A stretch of DNA of 64,000 bases from Haloglomus irregulare (GTDB lineage Archaea > Halobacteriota > Halobacteria > Halobacteriales > Haloarculaceae). The notes under the pieces were generated by a model. That model was not told the origin of the DNA, searched no databases, and saw only the letters and a list, made by a program, of their open reading frames with translations. Made by a program: the position numbers and the translations under genes. Positions 28,249 through 38,566 of this stretch are shown in pieces; within the stretch, counting starts at the first letter, position 1, and the number at the start of each line of letters is the position of its first letter. The stretch spans positions 394,629 through 458,628 of the forward strand of contig NZ_QMDX01000001.1 of the NCBI RefSeq assembly GCF_007421925.1. The letters are read 5' to 3'.

Positions 28249-29121
28249 CTACGCGATGACGAGCCACGCGCCGAGGACGACGAGCGCGCCCAGCGCGGTG
28301 CTTGCGACCGCGTGGAGCCGGAGGCGGTCGAGAAGGTGGTGCGCCTCGCCGTCCATCTCGTCGAGGCGCGCCACCCGGCCGACCTCGCCGCCGAGTTCGC
28401 ACTCCGGCAGGAAGTCCATCGCCACGTGGAGGAAGACCCCGGCGGCGAAGCCGAAGACGGCGGCGCTCACGGTCGTCGTGAGGGGCGGCTGGACCACCGC
28501 GACCGGGATGGCCGCCAGGGCGACACCCGCCGCCGGGAGCAGGAGGACGGAGACGCCGCGACCGGCGTGGCGGAGCCGGCGGGCCGCGGCGTAGCCCGCA
28601 GGACCCTTATGTGAGACGATGGCGAGGCCGAGCAGGAGTCCGGGGTCCGGGAGCGCGGCGTAGATGACCCCGATGATGAGCCCGGCGGCCAGCGAGTGGG
28701 CGGCCAGTTCCGCGGCCGCGGAGTTGAACCGGTCGACGTGCGCGAGACGGTGGCTGGCAGTGTGGGAGGCGTAGCCGGTCAACAGCCCGGCGGCGACGCC
28801 GAAGCCGCCGATCTTCGGCGCGAGGCCGAACGCCTGCGGCAGCAGGAACACCGCCGCCGAGGTGACCATCGCGCCGGCGGCGAGCCCGTAGCCCCAGACG
28901 AGGCCGAAGGCGTCCCGCGTCCGGGCGGCACGGCTCCCCATGACGGCCGCGCCCGCCATCGCGACGAACGCGACCCAACCGATGACCAGTAGCTTCCACA
29001 GCCCCATCGTGACGCCGAGCGCGGAGACGGCGAGGAACCCGACGAAGCCGGCGAGTCCGACCGTCGACACCCCGTCCATCCGGTCAACCACCGACTCGTC
29101 GCTCCGCGTCTCTGCACTCAT
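28249..29121 (-). CDS. ZIP-family metal transporter
   Basis: A 290-residue membrane protein with about eight helices, presumably taking up zinc or another divalent metal. The ZIP metal-site motifs are altered but recognisable: HSLAAGLIIGVIYA in TM4 (canonical H-N-x-x-D-G) and SHKGPAGYAAARRL in TM5 (canonical H-E-x-P). TM4 has only one clear His. The charged loop between helices lacks the usual His-rich run. It converges with tatC 15 bp away. Which metal is carried cannot be said. Confidence 0.78.
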   Translation of the reverse strand: MSAETRSDESVVDRMDGVSTVGLAGFVGFLAVSALGVTMGLWKLLVIGWVAFVAMAGAAVMGSRAARTRDAFGLVWGYGLAAGAMVTSAAVFLLPQAFGLAPKIGGFGVAAGLLTGYASHTASHRLAHVDRFNSAAAELAAHSLAAGLIIGVIYAALPDPGLLLGLAIVSHKGPAGYAAARRLRHAGRGVSVLLLPAAGVALAAIPVAVVQPPLTTTVSAAVFGFAAGVFLHVAMDFLPECELGGEVGRVARLDEMDGEAHHLLDRLRLHAVASTALGALVVLGAWLVIA

Positions 29122-29200
29122 TCTGATAACAAATCAGACGCTTTCGTTAATAGCGTTGTCGGTGTCGTGAGTCGGCTGTTAATAACCGGGCGGGCCGGCG

Positions 29201-29887
29201 TCAGCGGGTCGCCTTCTTCCAGGTGCGCAGGTCCAGTACCTCGCCGTCGAGGTCCTCGGCCGGTGCCTCGACCGCCGCCCAGTGGAACATGTCGGCCACC
29301 TCCTCGGGGTCGCGGCCGGGACCGTCGCCCGTGAGCGTCGTGGAGAGCTGGCCGGGGTCGACGACGCCGACCGTCGCGTCGAGTTCAGCCGCGAACTGGC
29401 GGGCCAGCGCCTCCGAGAGGGCCTTCGAGACCGCGTAGCTCCCGAGTCCGGGTTTCGGGTCGCGCGCGATGCTCCCCGAGGGGACGAGCACCCGCGCGTC
29501 GTCGGCGAGGTGGGGCACGGACTCCCGGATGGTGGCGAACACCCCTCGGCCGTTCGTGCGGAGGTGGTCGTCGAACGTGGCGTAGGACTCCTCGGAGATG
29601 GGGGTATCGCCGGGGTCGCCGTGGTAGACGCCGGCGTTGGCGAAGACGACGTCGAGGGGGCCGCCCTCGCGGGCCACGGTCTCGGCGAACCGCTCGACGT
29701 CGAACTCGTCGCGGACATCGGCGCGCTGTGTCGTCGCCTCGCCGCCCGCCTCCACGGCCTCGGCCGCGACCTCGTGCAGTGCCTCCTCGTCCCGGGCACA
29801 GATGGCGACGTGGGCGCCCGCCGCCGCGAACCGGTGTGCGACCGCGGCGCCGAGTCCACGGCTGCCACCCGTAATGAGTACGTTCAT
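29201..29887 (-). CDS. Short-chain dehydrogenase
   Basis: A 228-residue SDR: GGSRGLG cofactor loop (residues 8-14), CARDEEAL after strand two, FANAGVYHG, catalytic Ser in PSGSIARD and the Tyr-Lys pair in YAVSKALSE. ATG 29887 is the natural start because the beta strand MNVLITGG begins there; earlier in-frame ATGs give disordered Arg-rich extensions. Substrate unknown. Confidence 0.82.
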   Translation of the reverse strand: MNVLITGGSRGLGAAVAHRFAAAGAHVAICARDEEALHEVAAEAVEAGGEATTQRADVRDEFDVERFAETVAREGGPLDVVFANAGVYHGDPGDTPISEESYATFDDHLRTNGRGVFATIRESVPHLADDARVLVPSGSIARDPKPGLGSYAVSKALSEALARQFAAELDATVGVVDPGQLSTTLTGDGPGRDPEEVADMFHWAAVEAPAEDLDGEVLDLRTWKKATR

Positions 29888-30052
29888 CACCGGACCAACG
29901 ACCGACGCGCTCATGGCCGTTTCCCCCGCGGCAGCCCGTGAGCCAGGGGCGGGCCGACGGCCTCGACGAGCGGGGCGAAACCGCCGTGACGGACCCGAGG
30001 CGCCGCGTACGCGAACCCTTTTGCGCGTCGACACCGTACATACGGCAGTCGA

Positions 30053-31711
30053 ATGCGTCGCCTGCCCCCGATTTCGCCCCCCCGCGTGGGGTTGGTCCTG
30101 CTCGTCGTCGCCCTCGTACTCGCGCCGGTCGTCCCCGCCGTCGGCGCAGGGGCGATGGTCCCGGACGCCCGGCTGACGATATCGGACGTGTCGACCGCGC
30201 CGACCGCGCCGACGGCGGGCGAACCGGTGACGGTGAGTCCGACGGTGTCGCTGTCGGCCGGGAGCGCCGCCACCGTCGAGATCGAACGCGTCGAGCTCCG
30301 GAACGACTCGACGACGCTCGCCCGCGCCGTGGGGCCCGGGTCGCTCTCACAGGGGGACTCCCTGACGGTCGGTCTGGTGACCGAGTTCACCGACCCCGGC
30401 CGGAAGGACCTGACGCTGGTCGCGGTCGGGAACTCGTCGACGGAGAACGAGACCGTCCGGATCGAGCGACCGCTGTCGCTCGTCGTCCGTGACGCTCCGC
30501 CCCGGCTGGAGGTGACGGCCCCCGGCCCGGTCGCTGGCGTCGAGGGCCGGGTCGCCGTCGAGGTGTCGAACCCGAGCGCGAACGCCATCAGCGACGTGCA
30601 GGTGACGCTGGAGGACGACCGCGCGGTCCGGAAGCGCGCCACGGTGCCGACGCTCGCGGCCGGCGCGACGACGATCGTCAACCTCTCGATGCGGCCGAGG
30701 ACCGGCGAACAGCCGCTGGTCGTGAAGACGGCGTACACGACGTCGACAGGGGTGCGTGACGTGACCGAACGCCGGGTGATCGTGGACGCGGTGCCGCTGC
30801 GCGAGGACGTCGGGGTCTCGGTGACACGGGTCCCGCCGCCGGAGCAGCAACAGGCCGACGGGGGGGTCGCCTCGCTGCTGGGCGGCGTCGGCGGGCTCGC
30901 CGGGGCCGGTGGGGGTGGCGGCGGTGACGGCGCGCTGCAGCAGGAGGGCGGCGGCGAGGGTACCGCCGACCGCGTGCAGGTGGCGGTGACGAACTTCGGC
31001 AACGCGCCGCTCGAGGACGTGGTCGTCCGGCCGCGTGCGGGCGACCAGCGGCTCCCCCGCGGCTTCGTGGGCCGGCTGGCCCCCGGCGAGGAGGGGACCG
31101 TCGTGGTCGACCTCTCGGGAGTCGAGGGGTCGGCCACGGTGGTCGCGACCGCGAACTACACCGTCGCGGGGACGGCCCCCGCCGGCCTACGCGACGCCGA
31201 CGTGGGCGAGGCCGACGCCCAGGTCCGCGAGGGGAGCGCCCGGGGGACCTTCCAGTACCGCCAGCCGACCGGCGAGGTCCGCGTGACCGACGTCTCCCTG
31301 TCGTTCACTGACGACGGCAGACTCCGCGTCAGCGGCAACGCCGGCAACATCGGGACCGCACCGGTCGACGGCGTGGTCGTCTCGATGGGGAGCAACGAGC
31401 ACGTGTCGCCGGCCTACCCCGGCCGGAGCTACTTCGTCGGCACCGTCGATGGGAGCGAGTTCGCCCCCTTCGAACTGACCGCCGACGTCGACGCCGAGAA
31501 CGCCACCGAGGTCCCCGTCGAGGTGACCTACGTCGTCGACGGCGAGGAGCGGACCCGGGTGGCGGCGCTCCCGTACGACCGGAGCCTGGAGCCGCCAGGG
31601 GGCGACCGTGGCGGCCCCCTCTCGCTGGGGCTCACGCCGCTCGCAGGACTGGGCGCGGCGGTCGCACTGCTCGTCATCGGCGCGCCGCTCGCCTACCTCC
31701 GCCGTCGATGA
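30053..31711 (+). CDS. Secreted, membrane-anchored beta-sandwich protein of a MacAB-like exporter
   Basis: 552 residues. A signal peptide (VGLVLLVVALVLAPVVPAVG) leads to several CARDB/COG1361-like beta-sandwich repeats (LTISDVSTAPTAPTAGEPVT, LEVTAPGPVAGVEGRVAVEV, VQVAVTNFGNAPLEDVVVRP, RVTDVSLSFTDDGRLRVSGN). A Gly-rich hinge lies at about residues 275-303 and one C-terminal helix ends LLVIGAPLAYLRRR. It overlaps the ATPase gene by four bases, so it probably acts as the extracellular partner of the ABC exporter, in the place MacA takes in bacteria. CCTTTTGCG lies about 27 bp upstream. Confidence 0.75.
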   Translation: MRRLPPISPPRVGLVLLVVALVLAPVVPAVGAGAMVPDARLTISDVSTAPTAPTAGEPVTVSPTVSLSAGSAATVEIERVELRNDSTTLARAVGPGSLSQGDSLTVGLVTEFTDPGRKDLTLVAVGNSSTENETVRIERPLSLVVRDAPPRLEVTAPGPVAGVEGRVAVEVSNPSANAISDVQVTLEDDRAVRKRATVPTLAAGATTIVNLSMRPRTGEQPLVVKTAYTTSTGVRDVTERRVIVDAVPLREDVGVSVTRVPPPEQQQADGGVASLLGGVGGLAGAGGGGGGDGALQQEGGGEGTADRVQVAVTNFGNAPLEDVVVRPRAGDQRLPRGFVGRLAPGEEGTVVVDLSGVEGSATVVATANYTVAGTAPAGLRDADVGEADAQVREGSARGTFQYRQPTGEVRVTDVSLSFTDDGRLRVSGNAGNIGTAPVDGVVVSMGSNEHVSPAYPGRSYFVGTVDGSEFAPFELTADVDAENATEVPVEVTYVVDGEERTRVAALPYDRSLEPPGGDRGGPLSLGLTPLAGLGAAVALLVIGAPLAYLRRR

Positions 31712-32472
31712 GTGGACGCGACGCGCCGGCCGATGGGACGGCACCCGGCCGGAGCGACGACTCGACGCCCAGCGGCGCGGCGGGCGGCGACACCGCCAGG
31801 ACGGGAACGCCGCTGGAGCTGGTAGACGTGGTGAAGCAGTACGACTCCGGCGCGGAGACGGTGCGGGCGCTGAAGGGCGTCGACTTCGCGGTCGAGCGCG
31901 GCGAGTTCGTCTCCGTCATCGGCCCCTCCGGCTCGGGGAAGTCGACGATGCTGAACCTGCTGGGCCTGCTCGACGTGCCCACCTCGGGCGAGGTGCTGCT
32001 GGACGGGGTGGACGCCGCGACGTACGACGACGCCGAGCGGACCGACGCCCGCCGGGAGTACATCGGCTTCGTCTTCCAGTCGTTCTACCTCATCGACGCG
32101 CTCACCGCGACGGAGAACGTGACGCTGCCGACGGTGTACGAGCGTGACCCGGAGGCCCGCGCCCGGGCGGAGGACCTGCTGGAGCGGGTCGGCCTCGGCG
32201 ACCGGCTGGACCACCGGCCTACGCAGCTGTCGGGCGGGCAGAAACAGCGCGTCGCCATCGCCCGCTCGCTCATCAACGAGCCCGCCGTCGTGCTCGCCGA
32301 CGAGCCGACCGGGAACCTCGACCAGGACACCGGTACGGCGGTGCTGGAGGAGTTCGCGGACGTCTGCGAGCAGGGCGTCGCCGTCGTGACGGTCACCCAC
32401 GACCCGCTTGTCAACGAGTTCGCGGACCGGGTGGTCGAGCTCACCGACGGGGTGATACGGGATGTCCGGTGA
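31708..32472 (+). CDS. ABC exporter ATPase (MacB/LolD type)
   Basis: A 254-residue ATPase. Walker A GPSGSGKST, signature LSGGQKQRVAIARSL, Walker B VVLADEPTGNLD and His switch TVTHDPLV are all canonical, and the TGNLD variant is diagnostic of the MacB/LolD/FtsE group. About 30 disordered residues precede the domain. It overlaps both neighbours (4 and 11 bases), giving a tight three-gene exporter operon. The cargo is unknown. Confidence 0.93.
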   Translation: MSGRDAPADGTAPGRSDDSTPSGAAGGDTARTGTPLELVDVVKQYDSGAETVRALKGVDFAVERGEFVSVIGPSGSGKSTMLNLLGLLDVPTSGEVLLDGVDAATYDDAERTDARREYIGFVFQSFYLIDALTATENVTLPTVYERDPEARARAEDLLERVGLGDRLDHRPTQLSGGQKQRVAIARSLINEPAVVLADEPTGNLDQDTGTAVLEEFADVCEQGVAVVTVTHDPLVNEFADRVVELTDGVIRDVR

Positions 32473-33658
32473 GGACGAGGGGGCAGGCGCTCGATCGGGC
32501 GCGGACGGGGCCGAGGGTCGACTCGGCGTGCTCGCCCGGTTCCCGTCGGTGTTGATGGCCCGGCGGAACCTCTCGCGCAACCGCCTGCGCTCGGGGCTCG
32601 CGGCGCTGGGCATCGTCATCGGGGTGCTGGCCATCGCCACGCTGGGCATCTTCGGCAACGTCCTCCAGCTGTCGGCGACGAACGAGCTGGGCGGCATCGG
32701 CAACCAGGTCATCGTCAGCCCGAACGAGGACGCCGGCCGGGAGACGCTCTCCCCGCGCGACGTGGCGACCGTCGAGCGGGTCGCCGAGGGTCGTGGCACG
32801 GCGGTCCCGCTGGTCACCGACGGCGCCATCGTGCGCGCGCCGAACGGGGAGACGTTCGCCCAGCTCTACGGGCTGGACCGGCCGCGGGCGCTGTTCACCG
32901 CGCGCGAGGGCCGGGTCCCCGAGTTCCACCGCCAGGGCGCCCTGGTCGGCGAGTCCGTCGCCGACCGACTCGGGGTCCAGCCGGGTAGCGCCGTGGAGAT
33001 CGAGGGCCAGCGGTTCCGCGTCATCGCGGTGCTGGCCGAGACCGACGACATCTCGCCCATCCAGCCGTCGAACGCAGTCGTCCTCCCGCGCGACGCGTTC
33101 GCCCAGAGCGCACCCAGTCAGGTCGTCGTGCAGGCGGGCTCCGGCGAGGACGCCAGCTACGTCGCCGGGACGGTCCGCGAGCGGCTGAACGCCCGGGAGC
33201 AGCGGGTGAGCGTGTTCGAGCTCTCCAGTATCCTCGACCGGATCAACGAGTTCTTCGGCCTGCTGAACGCCTTCCTCATCGCGCTGGGCGCGGTGTCGCT
33301 GATCGTCGCCGGCGTCGCCATCTTCAACGTGATGCTGATGTCGACGACCGAGCGCCGCGGGGAGATCGGCGTTCTCCGGGCGGTCGGAGTCCAGAAGGGC
33401 GACGTCCTCCGGACGCTGGTGGTGGAGGCGGCGCTCCTGGGCGTGCTCGGTGGCCTCGGCGGCGTTCTGTTGACGCTGCTGGCGGTCGTCGCCCTGCTCC
33501 AGTTCACCCCCATCGGCGCGGACGTCGTCTTCGACCCGAGCAACGGCGCCTATCTGGTGGTCGCCTTCTCCTTCGGCGTCGTTATCAGCCTCGCCTCGGG
33601 GCTCTACCCCGCGTACAAGGCCGCAAACGAGGAGCCGGTCGACGCCCTCCGGGACTGA
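32462..33658 (+). CDS. ABC exporter permease (MacB/FtsX type)
   Basis: A 398-residue permease with the MacB layout. It has one N-terminal helix (LAALGIVIGVLAIATLGIFG), an extracytoplasmic domain of about 200 residues with MacB_PCD features (VGESVADRLGVQPGSAVEIE), then three C-terminal helices with the FtsX signature (MLMSTTERRGEIGVLRAVGV). It ends ANEEPVDALRD, the usual MacB C-terminus. Confidence 0.92.
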   Translation: MSGEDEGAGARSGADGAEGRLGVLARFPSVLMARRNLSRNRLRSGLAALGIVIGVLAIATLGIFGNVLQLSATNELGGIGNQVIVSPNEDAGRETLSPRDVATVERVAEGRGTAVPLVTDGAIVRAPNGETFAQLYGLDRPRALFTAREGRVPEFHRQGALVGESVADRLGVQPGSAVEIEGQRFRVIAVLAETDDISPIQPSNAVVLPRDAFAQSAPSQVVVQAGSGEDASYVAGTVRERLNAREQRVSVFELSSILDRINEFFGLLNAFLIALGAVSLIVAGVAIFNVMLMSTTERRGEIGVLRAVGVQKGDVLRTLVVEAALLGVLGGLGGVLLTLLAVVALLQFTPIGADVVFDPSNGAYLVVAFSFGVVISLASGLYPAYKAANEEPVDALRD

Positions 33659-34063
33659 CAGCCGCCGCCTGTGGGACCGGGCGTTCGGCACCGAGGCCGG
33701 AGCAGCGCCACGGCGTGACGCCGGTGACGCGTCGGTCCGGACCGCGCCACGGTCCGGAGCCGCGAGGTCGCCCCCGGCCCGCTCGCGACCCGGACGTCCG
33801 GGCCATGGCGGGGCAGCTCCACCCCGGGTGGCCCACGCAGTAGGCGGCGAGGAACGGGTCCATACGGACACCCCGAACGCGTCGGATGCGGCGATAGAAG
33901 TCGGGGGAACCGTCGTATCCGGAACGTACGTCCGATATCCGCACTGATGACGACGAACCCACGACGTTGGGCGGAAACCCACGCCGACGCGGGCCGCCGC
34001 TCGGCGCCGGGGGCGCTCCGGGTGGAGGGGCATCGTTATCAGCGCGGGCGCCGTCGGTCCGCC
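33659..34063. other. Intergenic region without a gene
   Basis: 405 bp. A hairpin-forming pair GTCCGGACC / GGTCCGGA (about 33735-33758) follows the exporter operon and may help end transcription. An ATG-led stretch on the minus strand (from about 33862) has Arg/Gly-rich composition and is not considered real. GTTATCAG (about 34035) is the promoter of the next gene. Confidence 0.5.
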
Positions 34064-34579
34064 GTGGACGGAATCGACGCGAGTACGGTGCTTTACGCCC
34101 CGCCGGAGGCGGTGTACGAGTTCATCGAGGACTTCTCCGGCTACACGGACTACTCCCCGCATCTGGACGCCGTCCATCAGGACGGTGACGGCGACGTCGG
34201 CACGGACTACGAGATCGCGGTCTCCTGGTGGCGGCTCTCCTACACCTCCCACACCCGCGTGACGGCCACGGACCGGCCGAACCGCATCGACTGGCGGACC
34301 ACCCGTGGCCCCAAGGCGCGGGGCTACTGGGGAATCGAGCCACAGGACCCGCCGTCGGGCCGGGACCACGCCACCCGGCTCCGCCTACGCATCCAGTTCG
34401 ACCCGGACACGTTCGGGTCGGTGCCGCTCGCGGGGTGGACGCTCGACCGGCTGTTCGACCGCGTGCGACCGCTCATCGTCGACGAATCCGAGCGGATCGT
34501 GGCCGCGATGGCTCGCGATATCGAGGGGGAGTCGCGGGCCGTCGACCTGGAGGTCCATCGCGGGCCCGAGAGCCTCTGA
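34064..34579 (+). CDS. SRPBCC-family (START-like) protein
   Basis: A 171-residue helix-grip protein that binds a hydrophobic ligand. It has the family opening ASTVLYAPPEAVYEFIEDFS, the central strand EIAVSWWRLSYTSHTRV and the long C-terminal helix (IVDESERIVAAMARDIEG). The start is GTG 34064, placed 27 bp after a GTTATCAG promoter; the ATG at 33947 lies before it. Similar proteins are common in haloarchaea and their ligands are mostly unknown. Confidence 0.82.
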   Translation: MDGIDASTVLYAPPEAVYEFIEDFSGYTDYSPHLDAVHQDGDGDVGTDYEIAVSWWRLSYTSHTRVTATDRPNRIDWRTTRGPKARGYWGIEPQDPPSGRDHATRLRLRIQFDPDTFGSVPLAGWTLDRLFDRVRPLIVDESERIVAAMARDIEGESRAVDLEVHRGPESL

Positions 34580-34849
34580 GCGCCGCTGGAGCGGAGGGAT
34601 ACGGGGAGGGTGCCGGCAGCGAAGAGGTCGGTGGTAGTGGGGACGTAGGCCCGGGCCGGTGGGGCCCGGACGTACATGGCAGCGGGTAGTGTCCTCCGCG
34701 CCGGCAGCCAGGTTAGCGGCCACGATCTACCGTCAGTTACTCCTCACATAGTCGGCCGGTTTACACGAGACGGCGACGCGATCCGGCGGCGTTCCGACGA
34801 CCCCGCGGTACCGACCCGGGGGCGCGACGGGCGGGACCGTCCGAGGTAC

Positions 34850-35299
34850 TCAGTCGTCGGCGTCCTGCATCCGGTCGCCGAAGTCCCAGCTGTACAGCCG
34901 CGACGGGTCGATCCGGATACGGACCTCCTCGCGGTCATCGTCCAGCAGCCGGTCGCCGAGGGCGTTCTCCGTGCCGCCGAGGTAGCGGTCGAGCAGCGCC
35001 CGCAGGAGCGACTTCTCCGTATCGGGTTCGAGCGTCGCCGTCCCCGCCCCCCGGACGCCACGGTACGGGGGGTCGTTGGTCGAGACCTCGAAGGCGACGT
35101 CGTCATCGTGCTCGACGTAGCGGATCACGTCGGCGTCCGCACCTGTCGCACACCAGAGCGCGTCGTCCCAGGGGAGGAACCAGAGCGAGAGCATCCACAG
35201 GCCGCCGTCCGGCGTCCGGCAGGCGAGCCGAACCGGCACGACCGTCTCGGCCAGGAAGGCCGTGGCCTCGGACCACGACCAGCATCCGGTGACGTTCAC
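34850..35299 (-). CDS. Pyridoxamine 5'-phosphate oxidase-like FMN-binding protein
   Basis: A 149-residue split-barrel protein. LAETVVPVRLACRTPDGGLW, SLWFLPWDDALWCATGADAD and VAFEVSTNDPPYRGVRGAGT follow the PPOX strand pattern for flavin or F420 binding. The start is GTG 35299 (MNVTGCWSW), matching GGTAGTTGCGG about 27 bp upstream. Redox substrate unknown. Confidence 0.75.
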   Translation of the reverse strand: MNVTGCWSWSEATAFLAETVVPVRLACRTPDGGLWMLSLWFLPWDDALWCATGADADVIRYVEHDDDVAFEVSTNDPPYRGVRGAGTATLEPDTEKSLLRALLDRYLGGTENALGDRLLDDDREEVRIRIDPSRLYSWDFGDRMQDADD

Positions 35300-35354
35300 G
35301 CGCCTCCGTACGGGCGCCCGCCGCAACTACCTTCCGGCGGCCGGGGCGGCCACG

Positions 35355-35591
35355 TCAGTCGAGCCGGCCGGGTCGGTCCCGCTCGGGGAGGGACTCGTAG
35401 ACGAAGTAGCCGACCACGAGGAGGACGAACAGGGCGGTCGCCGACATGGCGCCCACGCCGCTGGCGAAGCCCGGCGTGTTGCCGAGGGCGAGCAGCCCGA
35501 CCCGTACCGCCCCGCCCCCGAGCCAGGCGACCGACGCCAGCACCACGAGCAGCATGAGCGTGACGACCGGACTCCGGTCCTGACGCTTCAT
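35355..35591 (-). CDS. Small membrane protein (78 aa)
   Basis: Two transmembrane segments (VTLMLLVVLASVAWLGGGAV and ATALFVLLVVGYFVYES) and a charged C-terminal tail ERDRPGRLD. Its 5' end lies 83 bp from the cobyric acid synthase stop. Unknown function, with no reason to tie it to cobalamin. Confidence 0.6.
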   Translation of the reverse strand: MKRQDRSPVVTLMLLVVLASVAWLGGGAVRVGLLALGNTPGFASGVGAMSATALFVLLVVGYFVYESLPERDRPGRLD

Positions 35592-35674
35592 ACCCGAGTA
35601 TACGAGCGACCGGGATTAAGCGTGCCGTCCGAGCGGACGGCGGGGTGGAACCCCCGGTGCGGGTCGAACGGCGC

Positions 35675-37264
35675 TCACCCGGGCCCGTCGAGCGCCGGGA
35701 GCGACGCCATCCCACCGAGGTCCAGCCCGCGGACGAGACTCGCGGCCGCCGCCAGCGGGTCGCGCGTCTCGGTCGAGGGGGGCGAGCCGTCGAACAGCGG
35801 CGCCAGGAGCGCCCGGCGGGGCCCGGGGCGCTCGAACAGGCCGTGACAGTACGTCCCGGCGGCGTTCCCTCGGGCGGCGCTGGCGGGGCCGACCGGCCGC
35901 CCGACGGGGTCGAGTGCGGTCGTCTCGCCGGCGTGGATCTCGTAACCCGAGACCGTCGGCGGGCCGTCCGGGCCGACCCCGGCGGCCGAGAACGGGCCGG
36001 CCGGCGTCAGGTCGTGCTCGGCCCGGGTCACGCGCTTGTGGGGCGCAAAGCGCGTGACGACCGGGAGCAGGCCGAACCCCTCGACGGTGCCGTCGGCGTG
36101 CGTGCTCTCGTGTTCGACCCGTTCGAGCCGCCGTCCGAGGAGCTGGTAGCCGCCGCAGACGCCCAGCACCGGCCCGTCGAAGGCCCGGAGTTCGTCGCCG
36201 AGGCCGGCCTCGCGGCAGGCCAGCAGGTCGTCGACCGCGTTCTTCGTCCCGGGGAGCAGGACGGCGTCGGCGTCCGCGAGGCTCGCCCCGGGCGGCCGGA
36301 AGGCGACCCGGACGCCGGGAGTCCGGGCCAGCGGGTCCACGTCCGTCGCGTTCGAGAGCCGGGGGAGCCGGACGACGGCGACGGTGACCGACGCGTCGTC
36401 GGGGACGCCGTCGTCCCCACCGCGCCGCGCGCGCTCGTCGCGGGCCGGCAGCGAGAGGCTGTCCTCGTCCGGGAGCCCGGGGTCGTCGTACGGGAGCACG
36501 CCGAGCACGGGGACGCCGGTCCGGTCCTCGAACGCCTGGATGCCGGGCGCGAGCAGCGACCGGTCGCCCCGGAACTTGTTGATGACCGCGCCCGCGACCC
36601 GCTCGCGGACGTCCGTGGGCAGGAGCTCCAGCGTCCCGACCAGCGACGCGAAGACGCCGCCGCGCTCGATGTCGGCGACGAGCAGCACCTCGGCGTCCGT
36701 CGCCCGCGCCGTCTCGATGTTGGCGAGGTCGCGGTCGTGGAGGTTGATCTCGGCGATGCTCCCGGCCCCCTCCGCGACGACGACGTCGTGCCCGGCCGCG
36801 AGCCGGCGGTGGGCCGCGACCGCCGCCTCGCGGGCCCGCTCCCAGTGGTCCTCGTAGTAGGAGTCGGCGCTGTAGTGGCCGACCGCGACGCCGTCGACGA
36901 TGACCTGGCTCTCGCCGTCGCCGCGGGGCTTCAGCAGCACCGGGTTCAGGTCCGTCGTCGGCGCGACGCGGGCGGCCCGGGCCTGGGTGTGCTGGGAGAC
37001 GCCGATCTCCCCCCAGGTGCCCCCGCCGCGCTCGCCCTCGGCGCCCGCCCAGGCTGGCCCGTCGTCCCCCTCTCGGACGGGCGCGGGCCGGAGCGCGACG
37101 TGGGCGTTGTTGCTCATGTTCTGCGCCTTGAACGGCGCGACGTCGACGCCGGCGTCGGCCAGCGCCCGGCAGAGGCCCGCGACGACGGTGGACTTGCCGA
37201 CGTGGCTGGCGGTGCCCGCGACGAGCAGGGTGTGGGCGTCGGGGGTTTCGTCGCCGGCGGTCAT
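35675..37264 (-). CDS. cbiP: Cobyric acid synthase
   Basis: A 529-residue glutamine- and ATP-dependent amidase that amidates the b, d, e and g carboxylates of adenosylcobyrinic acid a,c-diamide. The N-terminal dethiobiotin-synthase-like domain has the P-loop [14 protein letters not shown] and [10 protein letters not shown]. The C-terminal GATase-1-like domain has the nucleophile Cys in [13 protein letters not shown] and the His in GTYCHGLFE. Its ATG adjoins the cbiA stop directly, so they are cotranscribed. Confidence 0.95.
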   Translation of the reverse strand: MTAGDETPDAHTLLVAGTASHVGKSTVVAGLCRALADAGVDVAPFKAQNMSNNAHVALRPAPVREGDDGPAWAGAEGERGGGTWGEIGVSQHTQARAARVAPTTDLNPVLLKPRGDGESQVIVDGVAVGHYSADSYYEDHWERAREAAVAAHRRLAAGHDVVVAEGAGSIAEINLHDRDLANIETARATDAEVLLVADIERGGVFASLVGTLELLPTDVRERVAGAVINKFRGDRSLLAPGIQAFEDRTGVPVLGVLPYDDPGLPDEDSLSLPARDERARRGGDDGVPDDASVTVAVVRLPRLSNATDVDPLARTPGVRVAFRPPGASLADADAVLLPGTKNAVDDLLACREAGLGDELRAFDGPVLGVCGGYQLLGRRLERVEHESTHADGTVEGFGLLPVVTRFAPHKRVTRAEHDLTPAGPFSAAGVGPDGPPTVSGYEIHAGETTALDPVGRPVGPASAARGNAAGTYCHGLFERPGPRRALLAPLFDGSPPSTETRDPLAAAASLVRGLDLGGMASLPALDGPG

Positions 37265-38566
37265 CTACAGCGCCTCCACGAACCGGTCGAAGGCGCCGCT
37301 TGCCGCGTGGACGTGGGCGTAGGTCCCCAGCGTGCAGTGCTCGACCAGGCCGTCGTGGTCGCCGTCGATGCCGTCCCCCCGGACGGTGTCGAACGCGAAC
37401 CGGGCGTCGCGGCCGAGCGTCGCCGACGAGTAGTGGAACTCGTGGCCGCGCAGGCGCCTCCCGGCGGGGGCCGTCAGCGCGGCGCCGTCCCGCGGCTCGA
37501 GTTCGACGTGGTCCAGCGCCTGGTAGCGGTCACACATCTCGACCTCCGCGGGGAGGACGCCCGCCATGGCGTGCGTGCCGTCATCGGTCGTCAGCGACTC
37601 GGCCAGCGTCATCAGCCCGCCACACTCGCCCAGGATGGGGAGCCCGTCGGCGGCCCGAGCCCCGAGGTCGTCGAGCGTCCCGCCCGCGGCGAGGGCGGCC
37701 GCGTGGAGCTCGGGGTAGCCGCCGGGGAGGTAGACGCCGTCGCAGTCGGGCACCGGGTCGCCCGCGACCGGCGAGAACGTCGTGACCGTCGCGCGGTCGC
37801 CCAGCCGCTCCCGAGTCGCCGGGTAGCAGAAGCGGAACGCCGCGTCCTGGGCGACGGCGACACGCTTGCCGGTGGCGTCGCCGGCCGCGGGCCCCGTCTC
37901 GGGCTGCCGGGCCTCCCGTGCGAGGTCGAGCAGCCGGTCGGCGCGGACGTGCGCGGCGGCATCGGACAGCGCCGCGTCCGGGAGCGGGTCCTCGTCGCCC
38001 ATATGGAGGCCGAGGTGTCGCTCGGGGACCTCCAGGTCGCCGGAGGGGGGGATGCGGCCGAACCAGGTCAACGCGTCGGGGAGCGCCTCGCGGACCCCCT
38101 CGGCGTGGCGGCCGCCGTGGGCGCGCTGGGCCAGCACGCCCGCGACCTCGATGTCGTGGCCGGTGTGGGCGGCGTACTCGCGGAAGCCGAGCGCCGTCGC
38201 CGCGACGCTCTCCATCCCGGCCTTCGCGTCGACGACGAGCACGACCGGGAGGTCAAGCGCCGCGGCGGTGTCGGCGGTCGAGGAGACGGTGCCGTCGTAC
38301 AGGCCCATGACGCCCTCGACGACCCGGAGGTCACCGTCGTCGCGGTGGAAGTTCCGGCGGACGCCCGCCTCGCCCTCGAGCCACGGGTCCAGCGTTCGCG
38401 ACGGATGGCCGGTGACGGCGCGGTGGTGGCTCGGGTCGATGAAGTCCGGCCCGGCCTTGCCCGCGCGGACGTCGACGCCCGCGTCCGCGAGCGCCCGACA
38501 GACCGAGAGCGTCGCGACCGTCTTCCCGACGCCAGAGGACGTCCCCGCGAGGACGAACCCCCTCAT
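37265..38566 (-). CDS. cbiA: Cobyrinic acid a,c-diamide synthase
   Basis: A 433-residue enzyme that amidates the a and c side chains of cobyrinate. The P-loop is [15 protein letters not shown], with VMGLYDG in the N-terminal domain and the GATase Cys in [15 protein letters not shown]. The length suits the archaeal and CobB/CbiA range. The start overlaps the preceding gene by four bases (ATGA). Confidence 0.95.
   Translation of the reverse strand: MRGFVLAGTSSGVGKTVATLSVCRALADAGVDVRAGKAGPDFIDPSHHRAVTGHPSRTLDPWLEGEAGVRRNFHRDDGDLRVVEGVMGLYDGTVSSTADTAAALDLPVVLVVDAKAGMESVAATALGFREYAAHTGHDIEVAGVLAQRAHGGRHAEGVREALPDALTWFGRIPPSGDLEVPERHLGLHMGDEDPLPDAALSDAAAHVRADRLLDLAREARQPETGPAAGDATGKRVAVAQDAAFRFCYPATRERLGDRATVTTFSPVAGDPVPDCDGVYLPGGYPELHAAALAAGGTLDDLGARAADGLPILGECGGLMTLAESLTTDDGTHAMAGVLPAEVEMCDRYQALDHVELEPRDGAALTAPAGRRLRGHEFHYSSATLGRDARFAFDTVRGDGIDGDHDGLVEHCTLGTYAHVHAASGAFDRFVEAL

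Noticed and set aside
33733-33758. CGGTCCGGACCG palindrome as an operator
   Set aside because: It follows a stop codon in a very GC-rich stretch where such short palindromes are expected; more likely a terminator-side hairpin, if anything.
33585-33862. Small minus-strand gene starting MDPFLAAYCVGHPGW
   Set aside because: Runs into an Arg/Gly/Pro-rich stretch opposite the exporter operon end, with no promoter or family support.
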